From Shinella kummerowiae (lineage in GTDB: Bacteria; Pseudomonadota; Alphaproteobacteria; Rhizobiales; Rhizobiaceae): 64,000 nt of DNA. Positions 16,997-27,429 of this stretch are shown here, piece after piece. The notes under the pieces are model-generated. The model searched no databases. It was not told the DNA's origin and saw only the letters and a list, made by a program, of their open reading frames with translations. Both the position numbers and the translations under genes were made by a program. Numbering within the stretch: position 1 is the stretch's first letter; each line of letters begins with the position of its first letter. The stretch is taken from the NCBI RefSeq assembly GCF_009827055.1, contig NZ_WUMK01000014.1, positions 29,405 through 93,404 on the forward strand. Direction: 5' to 3'.

Positions 16997-19900
16997 ATGA
17001 ACAAACAGCGACTTCACGAGTCAGGCGTTTCGCGCGGGCATCGCACCTGGCCGGCATTCTTCCTTCCATTGCTGACCTTGATCTCGCTGATCGTCCTGTG
17101 GCCGGCGACGGCGGCCCAAGCGGCCTGCTCCTCGCCCCAGACAGCGACCATAACCTCAGGCGGCACGGCGACCTTCACCTGCGCCGACTTCGGCTTCATT
17201 TCGCCGGCCAACCAGTCTCCGTCCCATGGCAGCCTGACCTTCGGGATACCATCAAATACCAATGCGCTCATCTATACTCACAACGGTGACGGAGCGACGT
17301 CGGACACGTTCATCGTCAAGGACGATTTCGCAGTTCCGATTACCTTCAACATCACGATCAACCCGTCGGCATCGCCGCTGACGGTCACGCCCGCGAGTGT
17401 TGCGACGCCGGCAATCGGCACGTCCTACAATCAGGCGCTCAGCACGACCGGTGGAACAGGACCCTATACCTATTCGCTGGTCGCCGGCAGCAACCTGACG
17501 CCCGGCCTCTCCCTTTCGTCCGGCGGTGTCATCTCCGGCACGCCGACCGGCTCGGGTCCCTACAACTTTACCGTCCGCGTGACGGATTCGACGACGCCGA
17601 CGGCCAATACGCGCGACAAGGCTTATAGTGTCAACATCGCCGCGCCAGTCATCGACGTGACGCCTGATAGCCCGCCGGACGGTGGTGTCGGCACGGCCTA
17701 TAGCGTGCAGTTTTCCGCAAGCGGCGGCACCCCGGGCTATACCTATACCCGCGACAGCGGCAGCCTGCCTGCCGGGCTATCCCTGTCGGCGAGCGGTCTC
17801 CTGTCCGGTACACCATCGGCGGTCGGCAGTTCGACCTTCAAGCTGAAGGTCCAGGACAGCACCACCATCTCGACCGGCGGCGTGCACTTCCTCGCGCAGG
17901 ACGTGACCGTCACCATCAATGCCTTCCCGCCGGTATCGTTGACGCCGGCAAGCGGCACGGCCCTTTCCGCCGGCGTGGTGGGAAGCTCCTATTCGAACAC
18001 GTCGATTTCAGCGACCGGAGGTTCCGGTGCGATCAGTTATGCGGTAACCGCCGGCGCCCTGCCGGCGGGGCTCAGCATCAACGCATCGACCGGCGCGATC
18101 ACCGGCACCCCGACTGCGGGCGCGATCGGAACCGCGAATTTCACGGTGACCGCGACGGCCGCCACCAGCGGCTCGGCCGCCGCCAACTATTCGATCACGG
18201 TTGCAGCACCTCCCGTGGTGCTGACCCCGACGACAGGAACGGCGCTGACGGCCGGCGTGGTTGGCTCGTCCTACTCGAACACGTCCATTTCAGCGACCGG
18301 CGGTGTCGGAACGATCACCTATGCGGTGACATCGGGTTCGCTGCCAGCCGGCCTCAGCTTCAATACGTCGACCGGCGCCATAACGGGCACACCGACAGCC
18401 GGGGCGCTTGGTACGGCAAACTTCACGGTGACGGCAACCGCCGCGACGACCGGATCGGCCGCCGCCAGCTATTCGATCACCATCACGGCGCCGCCCGTGG
18501 TGCTGACGCCGACGACCGGTACGGCGCTTTCCGCCGGCGTGGTGGGAACGGCCTATTCCAACACCTCCATCTCGGCGACCGGCGGTGTTGGAACGGTCAC
18601 CTACGCGGTGACGACCGGCACGCTGCCCGCAGGGCTGAGTCTCAACACATCGACCGGCGCGATCACCGGCACGCCGACAGCCGGGGCGCTCGGCACGACG
18701 AACTTCACGGTGACGGCAACGGCCGCGACGGCCGGATCGGCCGCTGCCAGCTATTCGATCACCATCACCGCGCCACCCGTGGTCCTGTCGCCCGCGAGCG
18801 GCGCATTGCCTTCAGGCACGGGCGGCATCGCCTATTCGATGACCATGTCGGCAACGGGCGGCGTCGGCACGATCACCTATGCGGTGACGGCGGGTGCGCT
18901 GCCGCCAAGCCTCACACTCGATACATCGACCGGCGTGATCAGCGGCGCAGCCACGGCCACCGGCACGTTCAACTTCAGCATCACGGCAACGGCCGCCACC
19001 AGTGGCTCGGCTGTGAACGCCTATTCCATAACGATCATAGCGCCGTCGCTGAATCTCTCGCCAGCGACCGGTACCGCATTGACGAGCGGCGTGGTCGGCA
19101 CTGCCTATTCGGACGCCTCAATCTCGGCGAGCGCCCCCATCGGGCCGGTCACGTTCTACGCGAACCCGCTTCCGGACGGCTTGACGATCGACGCAACGAC
19201 AGGCGCGATCACCGGTACGCCCACCGCGAGCGCACTCGGCACGACGACCGTCACCGTGGACGTCGAATCGATTGTTTTTGGCAACTTCGAGCAAGCCAGC
19301 TACACGATCACAATCGCCGCACCCCCGGTGGTGCTGACACCGGCAACGGGAACCGCGCTTTCGGCTGGCACGGTCGGCGTCTCCTATTCGAATACGTCAA
19401 TTTCGGCGACCGGCGGCGTCGGCGCAATCAGCTACGCCGTGACGACGGGCGCGCTTCCCGATGGCCTCACTTTGAACACCACGACCGGCGCGATCACCGG
19501 CACGCCGACGGCGGCTGGATTCGGCACGGCGAATTTCACGGTGACGGCGACCGCCGCCACGGCCGGAACGACCTCGGCCAGCTATACGCTGGAAATCGAG
19601 GAACCGCCGGTGGTGCTGACACCGGCAAGCGGCGCCCTGACGGGTGGCACCGTGGGAACGGCCTATTCGGCGGCAACGATTTCGGCGAGCGGCGGACTGG
19701 GGGCCTTCGCCTACACGGTCACCGTCGGTGCGCTCCCCGACGGACTGAGCCTCGACGCAACCAGCGGCGCGATCACCGGCACGCCGACGGCAGCAGCCCT
19801 GGGAACGTCCAATTTCACCGTAACGGCAACCGCTGCGACGGCAGGTTCCAACGCGAACAACTATTCGATCACGATCGTCGCGCCGCCCATGGTGCTGACA

Positions 19901-22900
19901 CCCGTGTCCGGCACAGCGCTGACGGGCGGCACGGTCGGAACCGGCTATTCGGATACGTCGATCTCGGCAACCGGCGGGGTGGGAACGATCAGCTATGCCG
20001 TCACCGCCGGTTCGCTGCCGACGGGGCTGAGCCTCAATGCGTCGAGCGGTGCCATCACCGGCACGCCTGCGGCCGGTGCGCTCGGCACGTTCAATTTCAC
20101 GATAACGGCAACGGCCGCAACCACAGGCACGGTCTCGGCCGCCTATTCGATCACGACGGTGGCACCCCCCATGGTGCTGACGCCGGCATCCGGCACGGCG
20201 CTGACGGGCGGCACGGTCGGGACCACCTATTCGGACACGTCGATTTCGGCGACCGGTGGCGTGGGAACGATCAGCTATGCCGTGACGGCCGGTTCGCTAC
20301 CGACAGGACTGAGCCTTGATACATCAAGCGGTGCCATCACCGGCACGCCGACGGCCGGTGCGCTCGGCACGTTCAATTTCACGATAACGGCAACGGCCGC
20401 AACCACAGGCACGGTCTCGGCCGCCTACTCGATCACGACGGTAGCACCGCCCATGGTGCTGACCCCGGCATCCGGCACGGCGCTGTCCGGCGGCACGGTC
20501 GGGGTTACCTATTCCAACAGCTCGATTTCGGCGACCGGGGGCGTGGGGGCGATCAGCTATGCGGTGACGACCGGCGCTCTTCCCGATGGCCTGACGTTGA
20601 ACACAACCACCGGCGCGATCACCGGCACGCCGACGAACGCCGCCTTCGGTACATCCAGCTTCACGGTGACGGCAACCGCGGCGACCACAGGCACCGCGTC
20701 GGCGAATTACACCATCCTGGTGGGCGGGACGGCGGTCGTGCTGACGCCGGCGACGGGGACCGCGCTTTCGGCCGGCACAGTCGGGCTTGCCTATTCGAAC
20801 ACATCGATCTCGGCCGGCGGCGGCGTTGGCGCAATCAGCTTTGCCGTGACCACCGGGTCGCTTCCCGCCGGCCTCAGTCTCAATACGTCGAGCGGCGCGA
20901 TCACCGGCACGCCGACTGCCGGCGCACTCGGAACGGCGACCTTCACGGTCACGGCCACGGCGGCAATCAGCGGCGCCGCTTCGGCGAGCTACACGATTAC
21001 CGTGGCCGGACCGGCGGTCGTGATAACGCCGGTCACCGGCACGGCGCTTTCGGCCGGTACCGTTGGCGTGGCTTATTCGGATACGTCGATCTCGGCCGGC
21101 GGCGGCGTGGGGACCATCAGCTTTGCCGTGACCGCGGGCTCGCTCCCCGCGGGCCTCAGCCTCAATGCATCGAGCGGCGCGATCACCGGCACACCGACGG
21201 CCGGCGCACTCGGTACCGCCAACTTCACGGTGACGGCAACCGCCGCGACCACGGGTTCCGCCGCAGCAAGCTACAGCATTGCCGTCGGAGCACCGGCCGT
21301 GGTGATCACACCCGCCACGGGCACGGCCCTTTCGGCCGGCACGGTCGGCGTGGCCTATTCGAACACTTCGATTTCGGCCACCGGCGGTGTCGGAACTATC
21401 ACCTACGCGGTGACGACTGGCACGCTTCCGGCAGGGCTGAACCTCAACGCATCGAGCGGTGCGATCACCGGCACGCCAACGGCCGCGGCACTCGGAACGG
21501 CGACCTTCACGGTGACGGCAACCGCCGCAACCGCGGGTTCCGCCTCCGCGAGCTACAGCATTACGGTCGCGGGAACGGCCGTCGTGCTGACGCCGGCATC
21601 CGGCACGGCGCTTTCGGCCGGTACGGTCGGCGTGGCCTATTCGAACACCTCAATCTCGGCCACCGGCGGCGTTGGCGCGATCACCTTTGCGGTGACGACT
21701 GGCGCACTTCCTGCAGGGCTGAACCTCAACGCAGCGAGCGGTGCAATCACCGGCACGCCAACGGCCGCGGCACTCGGCACGGCAACCTTCACGGTGACGG
21801 CAACCGCGGCCACCGCGGGTTCTGCCTCGGCAAGCTACAGCATTGCGGTGGCAGGGACGGCCGTCGTGCTGACGCCGGCATCCGGTACGGCGCTTTCGGC
21901 CGGCACGGTCGGCGTGGCCTATTCCAACACCTCGATTTCGGCCACCGGCGGTGTCGGAACCATCACCTATGCGGTAACGACCGGCGCACTTCCTGCAGGG
22001 CTGAACCTCAACGCATCGAGCGGTGCAATCACCGGCACACCGACGGCCGCGGCAATCGGGACCGCTAACTTCACGGTGACGGCAACCGCCGCGACCGCGG
22101 GGTCCGCCTCGGCGAGCTATACGCTTGCCGTGGGCAGCACCGCCGTGGTGCTGACGCCACCATCCGGCACGGCGCTTACGGGTGGCACGATCGGCGTCGC
22201 CTATTCGAACACCTCGATTTCAGCGACCGGCGGCGTCGGCGCGATCACCTTTGCTGTGACGCGCGGTGCCCTTCCGGCCGGCCTGACCCTCGATGCGTCG
22301 ACGGGCGCGATCACCGGCACGCCGACGGCCGCCGCATTCGGTACGGCAAGCTTCACGATCCGGGCAACCGGCGCCTCCGCGGGTGCTGCGTCGGCGCGGT
22401 ATACGCTGCGGGTGCGCGGACCCGCCGTCTCGCTGACGCCGGCAACCGGCACGGCGCTTTCGGCCGGCACGGTCGGGATCTCCTATTCGGAACGGGCGAT
22501 CTCGGCCACCGGCGGGGTCGGCAGAATCACCTATGCGGTCACGAGCGGGTCGCTTCCGGCCGGGTTGAACCTCAACGCCGCGACGGGTGCGATCGCCGGC
22601 AGGCCGACGGCGGCTGCGCTCGGCACGGCAAGCTTTACCGTCAAGGCAACGGCTGCGACCGCGGGCTCCGCCTCGGCACGCTACACCATCACCGTGCGTG
22701 GACCTGCCGTCGTGCTGACGCCGGCCACCGGCACGGCGCTTTCGGTCGGGACCGTCGGCAAACCCTATTCGGACACGTCGATCTCCGCGAGCGGTGGCGT
22801 CGGCCGGATTGGCTATGCGGTGACGAGCGGTGCGCTTCCCGCCGGTCTGAGGATCCATGCATCGACAGGTGCGATCAGTGGCACGCCCACATCCGGCGCG

Positions 22901-24847
22901 TTCGGTCCGGTGACGTTCACGGTGACGGCGACGGCGGCAACGGCCGGTTCGGCCGCCGCGCGCTACACGATCACCATCAAGGCGCCGGCCGTGGTGCTGA
23001 AACCGGGATCGGGAACGGCACTTTCCGTCGGCACGGCGGGCGTCGCCTATGCGAACACGTCGATCTCGGCAAGCGGTGGCGTGGGTGCGATCAACTATGC
23101 CGTGACGGGCGGCGCGCTTCCGGCGGGCGTCAGCCTCAATGCCGCGACGGCCGCAATCACCGGCACGCCCACGGCAAGCGGTGACTTCTCCTTCACCGTC
23201 ACGGCAACGGACACGGTCGGTACGAGCGGTTCGGCGGGTTATTCGCTGAAGATCAAGCCGCCGAAGGTAACCTTCGTCTTCACCCCGCCCGGCGGCGCGC
23301 TGGATGAAGCCATGGCAGGCGAAGACTACCGCCAGTCGATCACCGCACGGGGCGGAACCGGCGCACTGATCTACAGCGTCGCATCGGGCCGGTTGCCGAA
23401 AGGCCTGGTGTTGAACGTCTCGACCGGCGAGCTCACCGGCCCGCTTTCCGCCGACGCGGCCGGCACGTACAGCTTTGCCATTCAGGTGCGCGATGGCACC
23501 GGCGCAACCGGCAAGGCGACGTTCAGCCTGCGGGTGAAGCGGCGGACAGCCACGGTCATCGACCTCGTCGTCGAGGTGCCGGCCGGCGGCACGCCTGCGA
23601 ATGTGTACCTCAACCGCGGTGCGACGGGTGGTCCGTTCACCGGGGCCGAGCTTGCCTTTGTCGAACCGGCCAATGCCGGCACGGCGACGATCATTCGCGG
23701 CGAGGTGGCGGCGGTTGGCGCGGCCGCAGCCCCTGCCGGCTGGTATTTGCAATACAAGCCCGATCCCGCCTATTCCGGCGAGGTACAGGTCGGCTACAGG
23801 CTGATCAGCGCGCTCGGTACGTCCAATACCGGGGTCGTCACCTACCGGCTGGCGCATGATGCGGACCAGGTAGCCGAGGACATCGACGCGCTGGTGCGCG
23901 GCTTCGTCGAAACGCGGCAGAACATGATCTCTTCGGCCATCAAGGTTCCGGGGCTTCTGGAGCGCCGGCAGATGGAGACGGCGACCGATCCGATCACCGC
24001 GCGCATGATGCCGTCGGAGGAGGGCATGACGGGCAGCCTGTCCACCAGCCTGCGGCAGATGGAGGCCGCGCGCGACAATGCCGATGGCGTGAGTGCGGCC
24101 GCGTCCTCGCCGTTCAACATCTGGATCGACGGCACCTTCCTGGCGCACAACCGGGATGACAATGACGGGCGCTGGGGCAGCTTCGCGATGATCAATGCCG
24201 GCGCCGACTATCTGCTGACGGACAAGGTGCTCGTGGGCCTGTCCTTCCACCTGGACCGGATGACCGACCCGAGCGATGCGGATGCGGAACTGACCGGCAA
24301 CGGCTGGCTGGCGGGTCCCTATGCCTCGTTCGAGGTCGCCCGCAACATCTTCTGGAACGCCAGCCTGCGCTATGGCGGTTCGTCGAACGATATCGACACG
24401 GCATTCTGGGACGGCACGTTCGACACGACGCGCTGGATGGCCGACACCTCGCTCGAGGGGCAGTGGGATATCGACGAGGCGACGACCTTCACGCCGAAAC
24501 TGCGGATCGTCTATTTCTCCGAAAGCGTTGACGACTACAAAGTCCGCAACGATGCCGGGGAGACGGTGGATATCGAAGGGTTCGACGAGGAGCAGTTCCG
24601 TGTCAGCCTGGGCGCGGAAATCGCCCGGTCGTTCACACTGGAAAACGGCACGCAGATGACACCGAAGCTGGGCGTGACGGGGGGCTATTCGGGCCTCGAC
24701 GGGTCCGGCGCCTTCGGCTCGGTGACGGCCGGCGTGTCGTTGCAGACCGCGGACCTGTGGATGCTGGACCTGAGCCTGCTGCTCAACATCGCCGACGGCG
24801 GCGAGACATCCGCCGGCGGACGCGTGCGCGCGGCAAAGCAGTTCTGA
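16997..24847 (+). CDS. Giant autotransporter with about 22 Ig-like (He_PIG-type) repeats
   Basis: Secreted adhesin-like protein of 2,616 residues. The N-terminal signal is FFLPLLTLISLIVLWPATAAQAA. About 22 repeats of roughly 85-90 residues follow (about residues 130-2180), each starting like VVLTPATGTALSAGTVG and holding YSNTSISATGGVG and GAITGTPTA. These match the putative-Ig/cadherin-like passenger repeats of bacterial surface proteins. After a linker, the last 270 residues (FNIWIDGTFLAHNRDDNDGRWGSF... LLLNIADGGETSAGGRVRAAKQF) form an autotransporter β-barrel ending in Phe, the type V signature. It probably carries the repeats to the cell surface for attachment. The ATG at 16997 follows GGGGCGGGA. 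The repeats are nearly identical in places and may vary in number between strains. Confidence 0.9.
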   Translation: MNKQRLHESGVSRGHRTWPAFFLPLLTLISLIVLWPATAAQAACSSPQTATITSGGTATFTCADFGFISPANQSPSHGSLTFGIPSNTNALIYTHNGDGATSDTFIVKDDFAVPITFNITINPSASPLTVTPASVATPAIGTSYNQALSTTGGTGPYTYSLVAGSNLTPGLSLSSGGVISGTPTGSGPYNFTVRVTDSTTPTANTRDKAYSVNIAAPVIDVTPDSPPDGGVGTAYSVQFSASGGTPGYTYTRDSGSLPAGLSLSASGLLSGTPSAVGSSTFKLKVQDSTTISTGGVHFLAQDVTVTINAFPPVSLTPASGTALSAGVVGSSYSNTSISATGGSGAISYAVTAGALPAGLSINASTGAITGTPTAGAIGTANFTVTATAATSGSAAANYSITVAAPPVVLTPTTGTALTAGVVGSSYSNTSISATGGVGTITYAVTSGSLPAGLSFNTSTGAITGTPTAGALGTANFTVTATAATTGSAAASYSITITAPPVVLTPTTGTALSAGVVGTAYSNTSISATGGVGTVTYAVTTGTLPAGLSLNTSTGAITGTPTAGALGTTNFTVTATAATAGSAAASYSITITAPPVVLSPASGALPSGTGGIAYSMTMSATGGVGTITYAVTAGALPPSLTLDTSTGVISGAATATGTFNFSITATAATSGSAVNAYSITIIAPSLNLSPATGTALTSGVVGTAYSDASISASAPIGPVTFYANPLPDGLTIDATTGAITGTPTASALGTTTVTVDVESIVFGNFEQASYTITIAAPPVVLTPATGTALSAGTVGVSYSNTSISATGGVGAISYAVTTGALPDGLTLNTTTGAITGTPTAAGFGTANFTVTATAATAGTTSASYTLEIEEPPVVLTPASGALTGGTVGTAYSAATISASGGLGAFAYTVTVGALPDGLSLDATSGAITGTPTAAALGTSNFTVTATAATAGSNANNYSITIVAPPMVLTPVSGTALTGGTVGTGYSDTSISATGGVGTISYAVTAGSLPTGLSLNASSGAITGTPAAGALGTFNFTITATAATTGTVSAAYSITTVAPPMVLTPASGTALTGGTVGTTYSDTSISATGGVGTISYAVTAGSLPTGLSLDTSSGAITGTPTAGALGTFNFTITATAATTGTVSAAYSITTVAPPMVLTPASGTALSGGTVGVTYSNSSISATGGVGAISYAVTTGALPDGLTLNTTTGAITGTPTNAAFGTSSFTVTATAATTGTASANYTILVGGTAVVLTPATGTALSAGTVGLAYSNTSISAGGGVGAISFAVTTGSLPAGLSLNTSSGAITGTPTAGALGTATFTVTATAAISGAASASYTITVAGPAVVITPVTGTALSAGTVGVAYSDTSISAGGGVGTISFAVTAGSLPAGLSLNASSGAITGTPTAGALGTANFTVTATAATTGSAAASYSIAVGAPAVVITPATGTALSAGTVGVAYSNTSISATGGVGTITYAVTTGTLPAGLNLNASSGAITGTPTAAALGTATFTVTATAATAGSASASYSITVAGTAVVLTPASGTALSAGTVGVAYSNTSISATGGVGAITFAVTTGALPAGLNLNAASGAITGTPTAAALGTATFTVTATAATAGSASASYSIAVAGTAVVLTPASGTALSAGTVGVAYSNTSISATGGVGTITYAVTTGALPAGLNLNASSGAITGTPTAAAIGTANFTVTATAATAGSASASYTLAVGSTAVVLTPPSGTALTGGTIGVAYSNTSISATGGVGAITFAVTRGALPAGLTLDASTGAITGTPTAAAFGTASFTIRATGASAGAASARYTLRVRGPAVSLTPATGTALSAGTVGISYSERAISATGGVGRITYAVTSGSLPAGLNLNAATGAIAGRPTAAALGTASFTVKATAATAGSASARYTITVRGPAVVLTPATGTALSVGTVGKPYSDTSISASGGVGRIGYAVTSGALPAGLRIHASTGAISGTPTSGAFGPVTFTVTATAATAGSAAARYTITIKAPAVVLKPGSGTALSVGTAGVAYANTSISASGGVGAINYAVTGGALPAGVSLNAATAAITGTPTASGDFSFTVTATDTVGTSGSAGYSLKIKPPKVTFVFTPPGGALDEAMAGEDYRQSITARGGTGALIYSVASGRLPKGLVLNVSTGELTGPLSADAAGTYSFAIQVRDGTGATGKATFSLRVKRRTATVIDLVVEVPAGGTPANVYLNRGATGGPFTGAELAFVEPANAGTATIIRGEVAAVGAAAAPAGWYLQYKPDPAYSGEVQVGYRLISALGTSNTGVVTYRLAHDADQVAEDIDALVRGFVETRQNMISSAIKVPGLLERRQMETATDPITARMMPSEEGMTGSLSTSLRQMEAARDNADGVSAAASSPFNIWIDGTFLAHNRDDNDGRWGSFAMINAGADYLLTDKVLVGLSFHLDRMTDPSDADAELTGNGWLAGPYASFEVARNIFWNASLRYGGSSNDIDTAFWDGTFDTTRWMADTSLEGQWDIDEATTFTPKLRIVYFSESVDDYKVRNDAGETVDIEGFDEEQFRVSLGAEIARSFTLENGTQMTPKLGVTGGYSGLDGSGAFGSVTAGVSLQTADLWMLDLSLLLNIADGGETSAGGRVRAAKQF
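17385..23260 (+). repeat. Tandem in-frame Ig-like repeats inside the autotransporter
   Basis: Units of roughly 255-270 bp repeat about 22 times in the same frame. Copies in the middle (about 19,900-22,200) are the most alike, which suggests recent expansion by recombination. The last few copies gain basic residues (RGP, RYT) and differ more. Confidence 0.85.
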
Positions 24848-24858
24848 GGCGCGCCATC

Positions 24859-24880
24859 CCGTCTCGACAGGTTGAGACGG
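24859..24880. terminator. Hairpin after the autotransporter gene
   Basis: CCGTCTC (24859-24865), loop of 8, GAGACGG (24874-24880), directly 12 bp after the stop codon. No T-run follows. Confidence 0.5.
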
Positions 24881-25372
24881 AAGCGGGGCGTGTCCGGGCT
24901 GTAGCAAGGCGTTTGTCGCATCGGGTTGAGATGCGGCTGAGCTGCTTGAGCGTGGCAAAGAAGCGCGCAACGGGATTGCGTCCCTATAGCGGCCCCGTGT
25001 GCATGCATGCGGGCGCCGTCGTTCGGATTTCGGCAGAACAACGGGGCTTGCGCCTGCAGGCGGCGGCGATCGGCGAGGATGGCTGCCGGCAGGATCGGGC
25101 TAACCGAAAATCTCCCGGTGCGAAGCCGTTGTAATCATTGGCATGCCGCGCTTCATCCTTGAACCCGCCCGGCTACATCCTCGAATCGGATAAGTTCTAT
25201 TATGGAACTAACCATTTGATATATAATGCCAATTTATGAAAGTTAGCCCTACGATGACCGACCTGCCCGAGGTATTTTTCAACCTACTAAAATTTGCCGC
25301 AACATCTTGGCCGAAATATTAAGCCGGCTGCGATAGACCTCGCTCCAGGATAAAGAGCACCGGAGACGAAAC
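24881..25372. other. Intergenic, with an AT-rich end
   Basis: About 490 bp without a convincing gene. From 25,190 on it becomes AT-rich and contains AGTTC / GAACT arms around 25,193-25,210, which may be a promoter or operator for the small secreted-protein gene at 25,373. Confidence 0.4.
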
Positions 25373-25675
25373 ATGAATTCGCATACGACTCTTCCCTTGG
25401 CACAGAAGGCGCGCCTGAGGTGGGCTGTGACCGTTGCACTTGGGGTCGCTCTCACCGCAGTTCTTGGCGCGGGTGCCCAGGCGGGAGAAACCGGCAGAAA
25501 AAAACAAACGAAATCCGTCTATCTCGTGAAGTATCGTGTGGGTGGCGAAGTCCGCTACGGCAAGAACCCTGCCGGCAATGTCGTGAAAATCACCGTCGGG
25601 GAATACATGAGCAACAATTCTTATGTCTGCACGCCCAGCGGCTTCGGCAGGAAGGCGTTCTGCCGCGCTATCTAG
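25373..25675 (+). CDS. Small secreted protein of unknown function
   Basis: Protein of 100 residues. The N-terminal signal is clear: positive start (QKARLRW), hydrophobic core (AVTVALGVALTAVLGAG) and AQA cut site. The mature part is about 60 residues, basic, with two cysteines (CTPSGFGRKAFC) that could form a disulphide. CCGGAGAC precedes the ATG. No family is recognised. It ends just before a hairpin repeat that also occurs at 32.4 kb. Confidence 0.65.
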   Translation: MNSHTTLPLAQKARLRWAVTVALGVALTAVLGAGAQAGETGRKKQTKSVYLVKYRVGGEVRYGKNPAGNVVKITVGEYMSNNSYVCTPSGFGRKAFCRAI

Positions 25676-25678
25676 CCG

Positions 25679-25712
25679 CCGAAGCAATGCCGCTTCGGCT
25701 GGAAATGCTCCA
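25679..25712. repeat. Dispersed hairpin repeat, copy 1 (terminator-like)
   Basis: CCGAAGC (25679-25685) pairs with GCTTCGG (25692-25698), and is followed by CTGGAAATGCTC and then CAGGCA. Nearly the same text occurs at 32,382-32,414. It lies 3 bp after the stop of the 25,373 gene and probably ends its transcript. Confidence 0.6.
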
Positions 25713-25780
25713 GGCACGCTCGTGCAACGACGGCCAAGACAAGACAGGCGCTGCCGTGTGTTTCGCCGGCAGCGTTTGCT

Positions 25781-26329
25781 TCACCGGCGCGTGGTCTTCA
25801 TGCGTGCCAGTTCCTGGCTGACACGATCGCCTGCAATCAACTTGCGTGCCTCATCGGTCACCTCAGCCGGATTGTGGCTGAACACATACCATCTGCCGCC
25901 AACGGAACGTTTTTGATAAATGACGCCGTCCTTTTCCCGGTGCAGGAAACAGGTGCGTGCGGAAGAGCGCCAGTCTTCGTCGGTCCAAAGCGCATGCAAG
26001 CATAGCTTTCCGTCATTGGTTGCGAACCAGCTCCCCTCCCCATAGGACCATCTACGGCCCTGGCGAGACCAGGCGGCGAATCGCTTCCAGTCGGCAGGCA
26101 CGAACCAACTGTTGCTCGCCTCGGCAGATAAGAAGCCGCCTCCGGTTTTCCACTTCCAAGTCCTGCCGGCGTACAGTTTTACAAGTGCATCAGCCTTCAT
26201 CGGCGAAGCGGCCTCAGCAAGCTTCGCCGTTTCGTCGACAGGTTTGGGCTTCGAGACAGCGGCTGCGCTACCCGCCAAAAGCAGCGCAGAAAGCGCGGCG
26301 TTGATGAATATGAAGCGGATCGAAAACAC
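25781..26329 (-). CDS. DUF995-family exported protein (copy 1)
   Basis: Protein of 182 residues. The start is probably GTG at 26329, since CAGGAGG lies right before it; an upstream frame opens to 26446 but has no credible signal. The N-terminal signal is FSIRFIFINAALSALLLAGSAAA. The conserved part (ALVKLYAGRTWKWKTGGGFLS... WSYGEGSWFATNDGKLCLHALW... RTCFLHREKDGVIYQKR... GRWYVFS) matches the rhizobial DUF995 family, often found near polysaccharide genes. The role is unknown. It flanks a glycanase gene together with a second DUF995 gene. Confidence 0.8.
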   Translation of the reverse strand: MFSIRFIFINAALSALLLAGSAAAVSKPKPVDETAKLAEAASPMKADALVKLYAGRTWKWKTGGGFLSAEASNSWFVPADWKRFAAWSRQGRRWSYGEGSWFATNDGKLCLHALWTDEDWRSSARTCFLHREKDGVIYQKRSVGGRWYVFSHNPAEVTDEARKLIAGDRVSQELARMKTTRR

Positions 26330-26455
26330 TTTTACCTCCTGTTTGAACAAAAACTCCAGCAAGAAGGTTCGGGATCCTGCATCTGGAATTACGCAAGGGC
26401 GGTGATGGAGAGGCCCGGCGCTACGGATAGCGCGCGCCTCTCCCATAGTGGAGCG

Positions 26456-27412
26456 TCAATTCAGCGGAACGAGCGGATGGTCGGCGACACGCCAATCCGG
26501 TCGACCGACTTTACGCGGCCAAGGGTAGACCTCGAGGTCGTTGAAGTAGACGACGGCGTTCAAGGCCGGAAATTCCGTATGCGGCTTGTTGACTTCAAGA
26601 GCCCAGGCGCGCACGTAGTCGTCACTGCCGGCATAACCGAGTTCGGCGATGACGACCGGCTTTCCAAAATCCTTCACCCGATCGTAACCCGGTGTCGTGC
26701 GCTCAACGAAGGTCGTATCGCGGCCGACTTCCAGCCTGTCATAGGGTTGATAACCGAAAACCGACAGACCGATAACGTCGACATAGTCGTCACCCGGATA
26801 ATAGGCCTTCAGTCCCTTCTCCCCCTTCGGCGACCACATGTACTGGGCCGTCGGCAGATGCTTTCGACACACGTCGACGACGCGCTTGTAGGCTTTCACA
26901 TAGTCCGCCGGCTTCCAGAAGGCCCAGGTGAACTGGCCGTCGGCGTCCTCCATTTCCTGGGCCCAGCGAATGGTGACGGGGCTCTTCAGCTTTGCCGCTG
27001 CCGAGCAGACACTCGCCATGTTGGAATCGTATTGACCGGACAGAATGCCCGCCAGAAGATCGCCGGGACTGACGCGCCAGTCGCGCGCCCAGGACCAGGG
27101 TTCGACCGTCACGAGCAAGGCTCGCCCCCGCGCTCGTGCGTAATCGTCAGCGGCGCCGAGCGTGGCAAGATCCACGTCCTCCCAGGGAAGGAACAGATGC
27201 TCGATCTTGGAATTGGAATCGCTGGCATAGTCGCCGTGGGGATCATAGGCGCCTGGCGTCACCGCGCCAGCGTTGATAACGGGCCGCTTGTCGAGAAAAC
27301 GCCCCCGGCTATCCACGTTTGCTCCCGACACGCCGCTGGCGGCGTGTACGCCCGTGGCAATGACAAGACCGCTACAGAAAACGGTAACGGCCAGTTTCAA
27401 GAGATTGGTCAT
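26456..27412 (-). CDS. GH26-like secreted β-glycanase
   Basis: Exported glycoside hydrolase of 318 residues. A signal peptide (LLKLAVTVFCSGLVIATGVHAA) leads. The (β/α)8 fold is suggested by FLPWEDVDLATL, LLVTVEPWSWARDW and the acid/base Glu in IRWAQEMEDADGQFTWAFW; the nucleophile candidate is Glu in VVIAELGY. These resemble GH26 mannanase-type enzymes, though other (β/α)8 families are possible. Placed between two DUF995 genes inside the polysaccharide locus, it may trim or release the polymer made by the GT2 synthase. Confidence 0.75.
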   Translation of the reverse strand: MTNLLKLAVTVFCSGLVIATGVHAASGVSGANVDSRGRFLDKRPVINAGAVTPGAYDPHGDYASDSNSKIEHLFLPWEDVDLATLGAADDYARARGRALLVTVEPWSWARDWRVSPGDLLAGILSGQYDSNMASVCSAAAKLKSPVTIRWAQEMEDADGQFTWAFWKPADYVKAYKRVVDVCRKHLPTAQYMWSPKGEKGLKAYYPGDDYVDVIGLSVFGYQPYDRLEVGRDTTFVERTTPGYDRVKDFGKPVVIAELGYAGSDDYVRAWALEVNKPHTEFPALNAVVYFNDLEVYPWPRKVGRPDWRVADHPLVPLN

Positions 27413-27429
27413 AACCTCCTCCTCATCGC

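Noticed and set aside
17385..23260. Regular repeats as a CRISPR array
   Set aside because: The period is about 260 bp, in frame, and translates into Ig-like domains; there are no short repeats with unique spacers.
22220..24970. Long minus-strand open frame (916 codons) opposite the autotransporter
   Set aside because: Arg/Gly-rich shadow of a GC-rich repetitive gene, with no start signals or domains.
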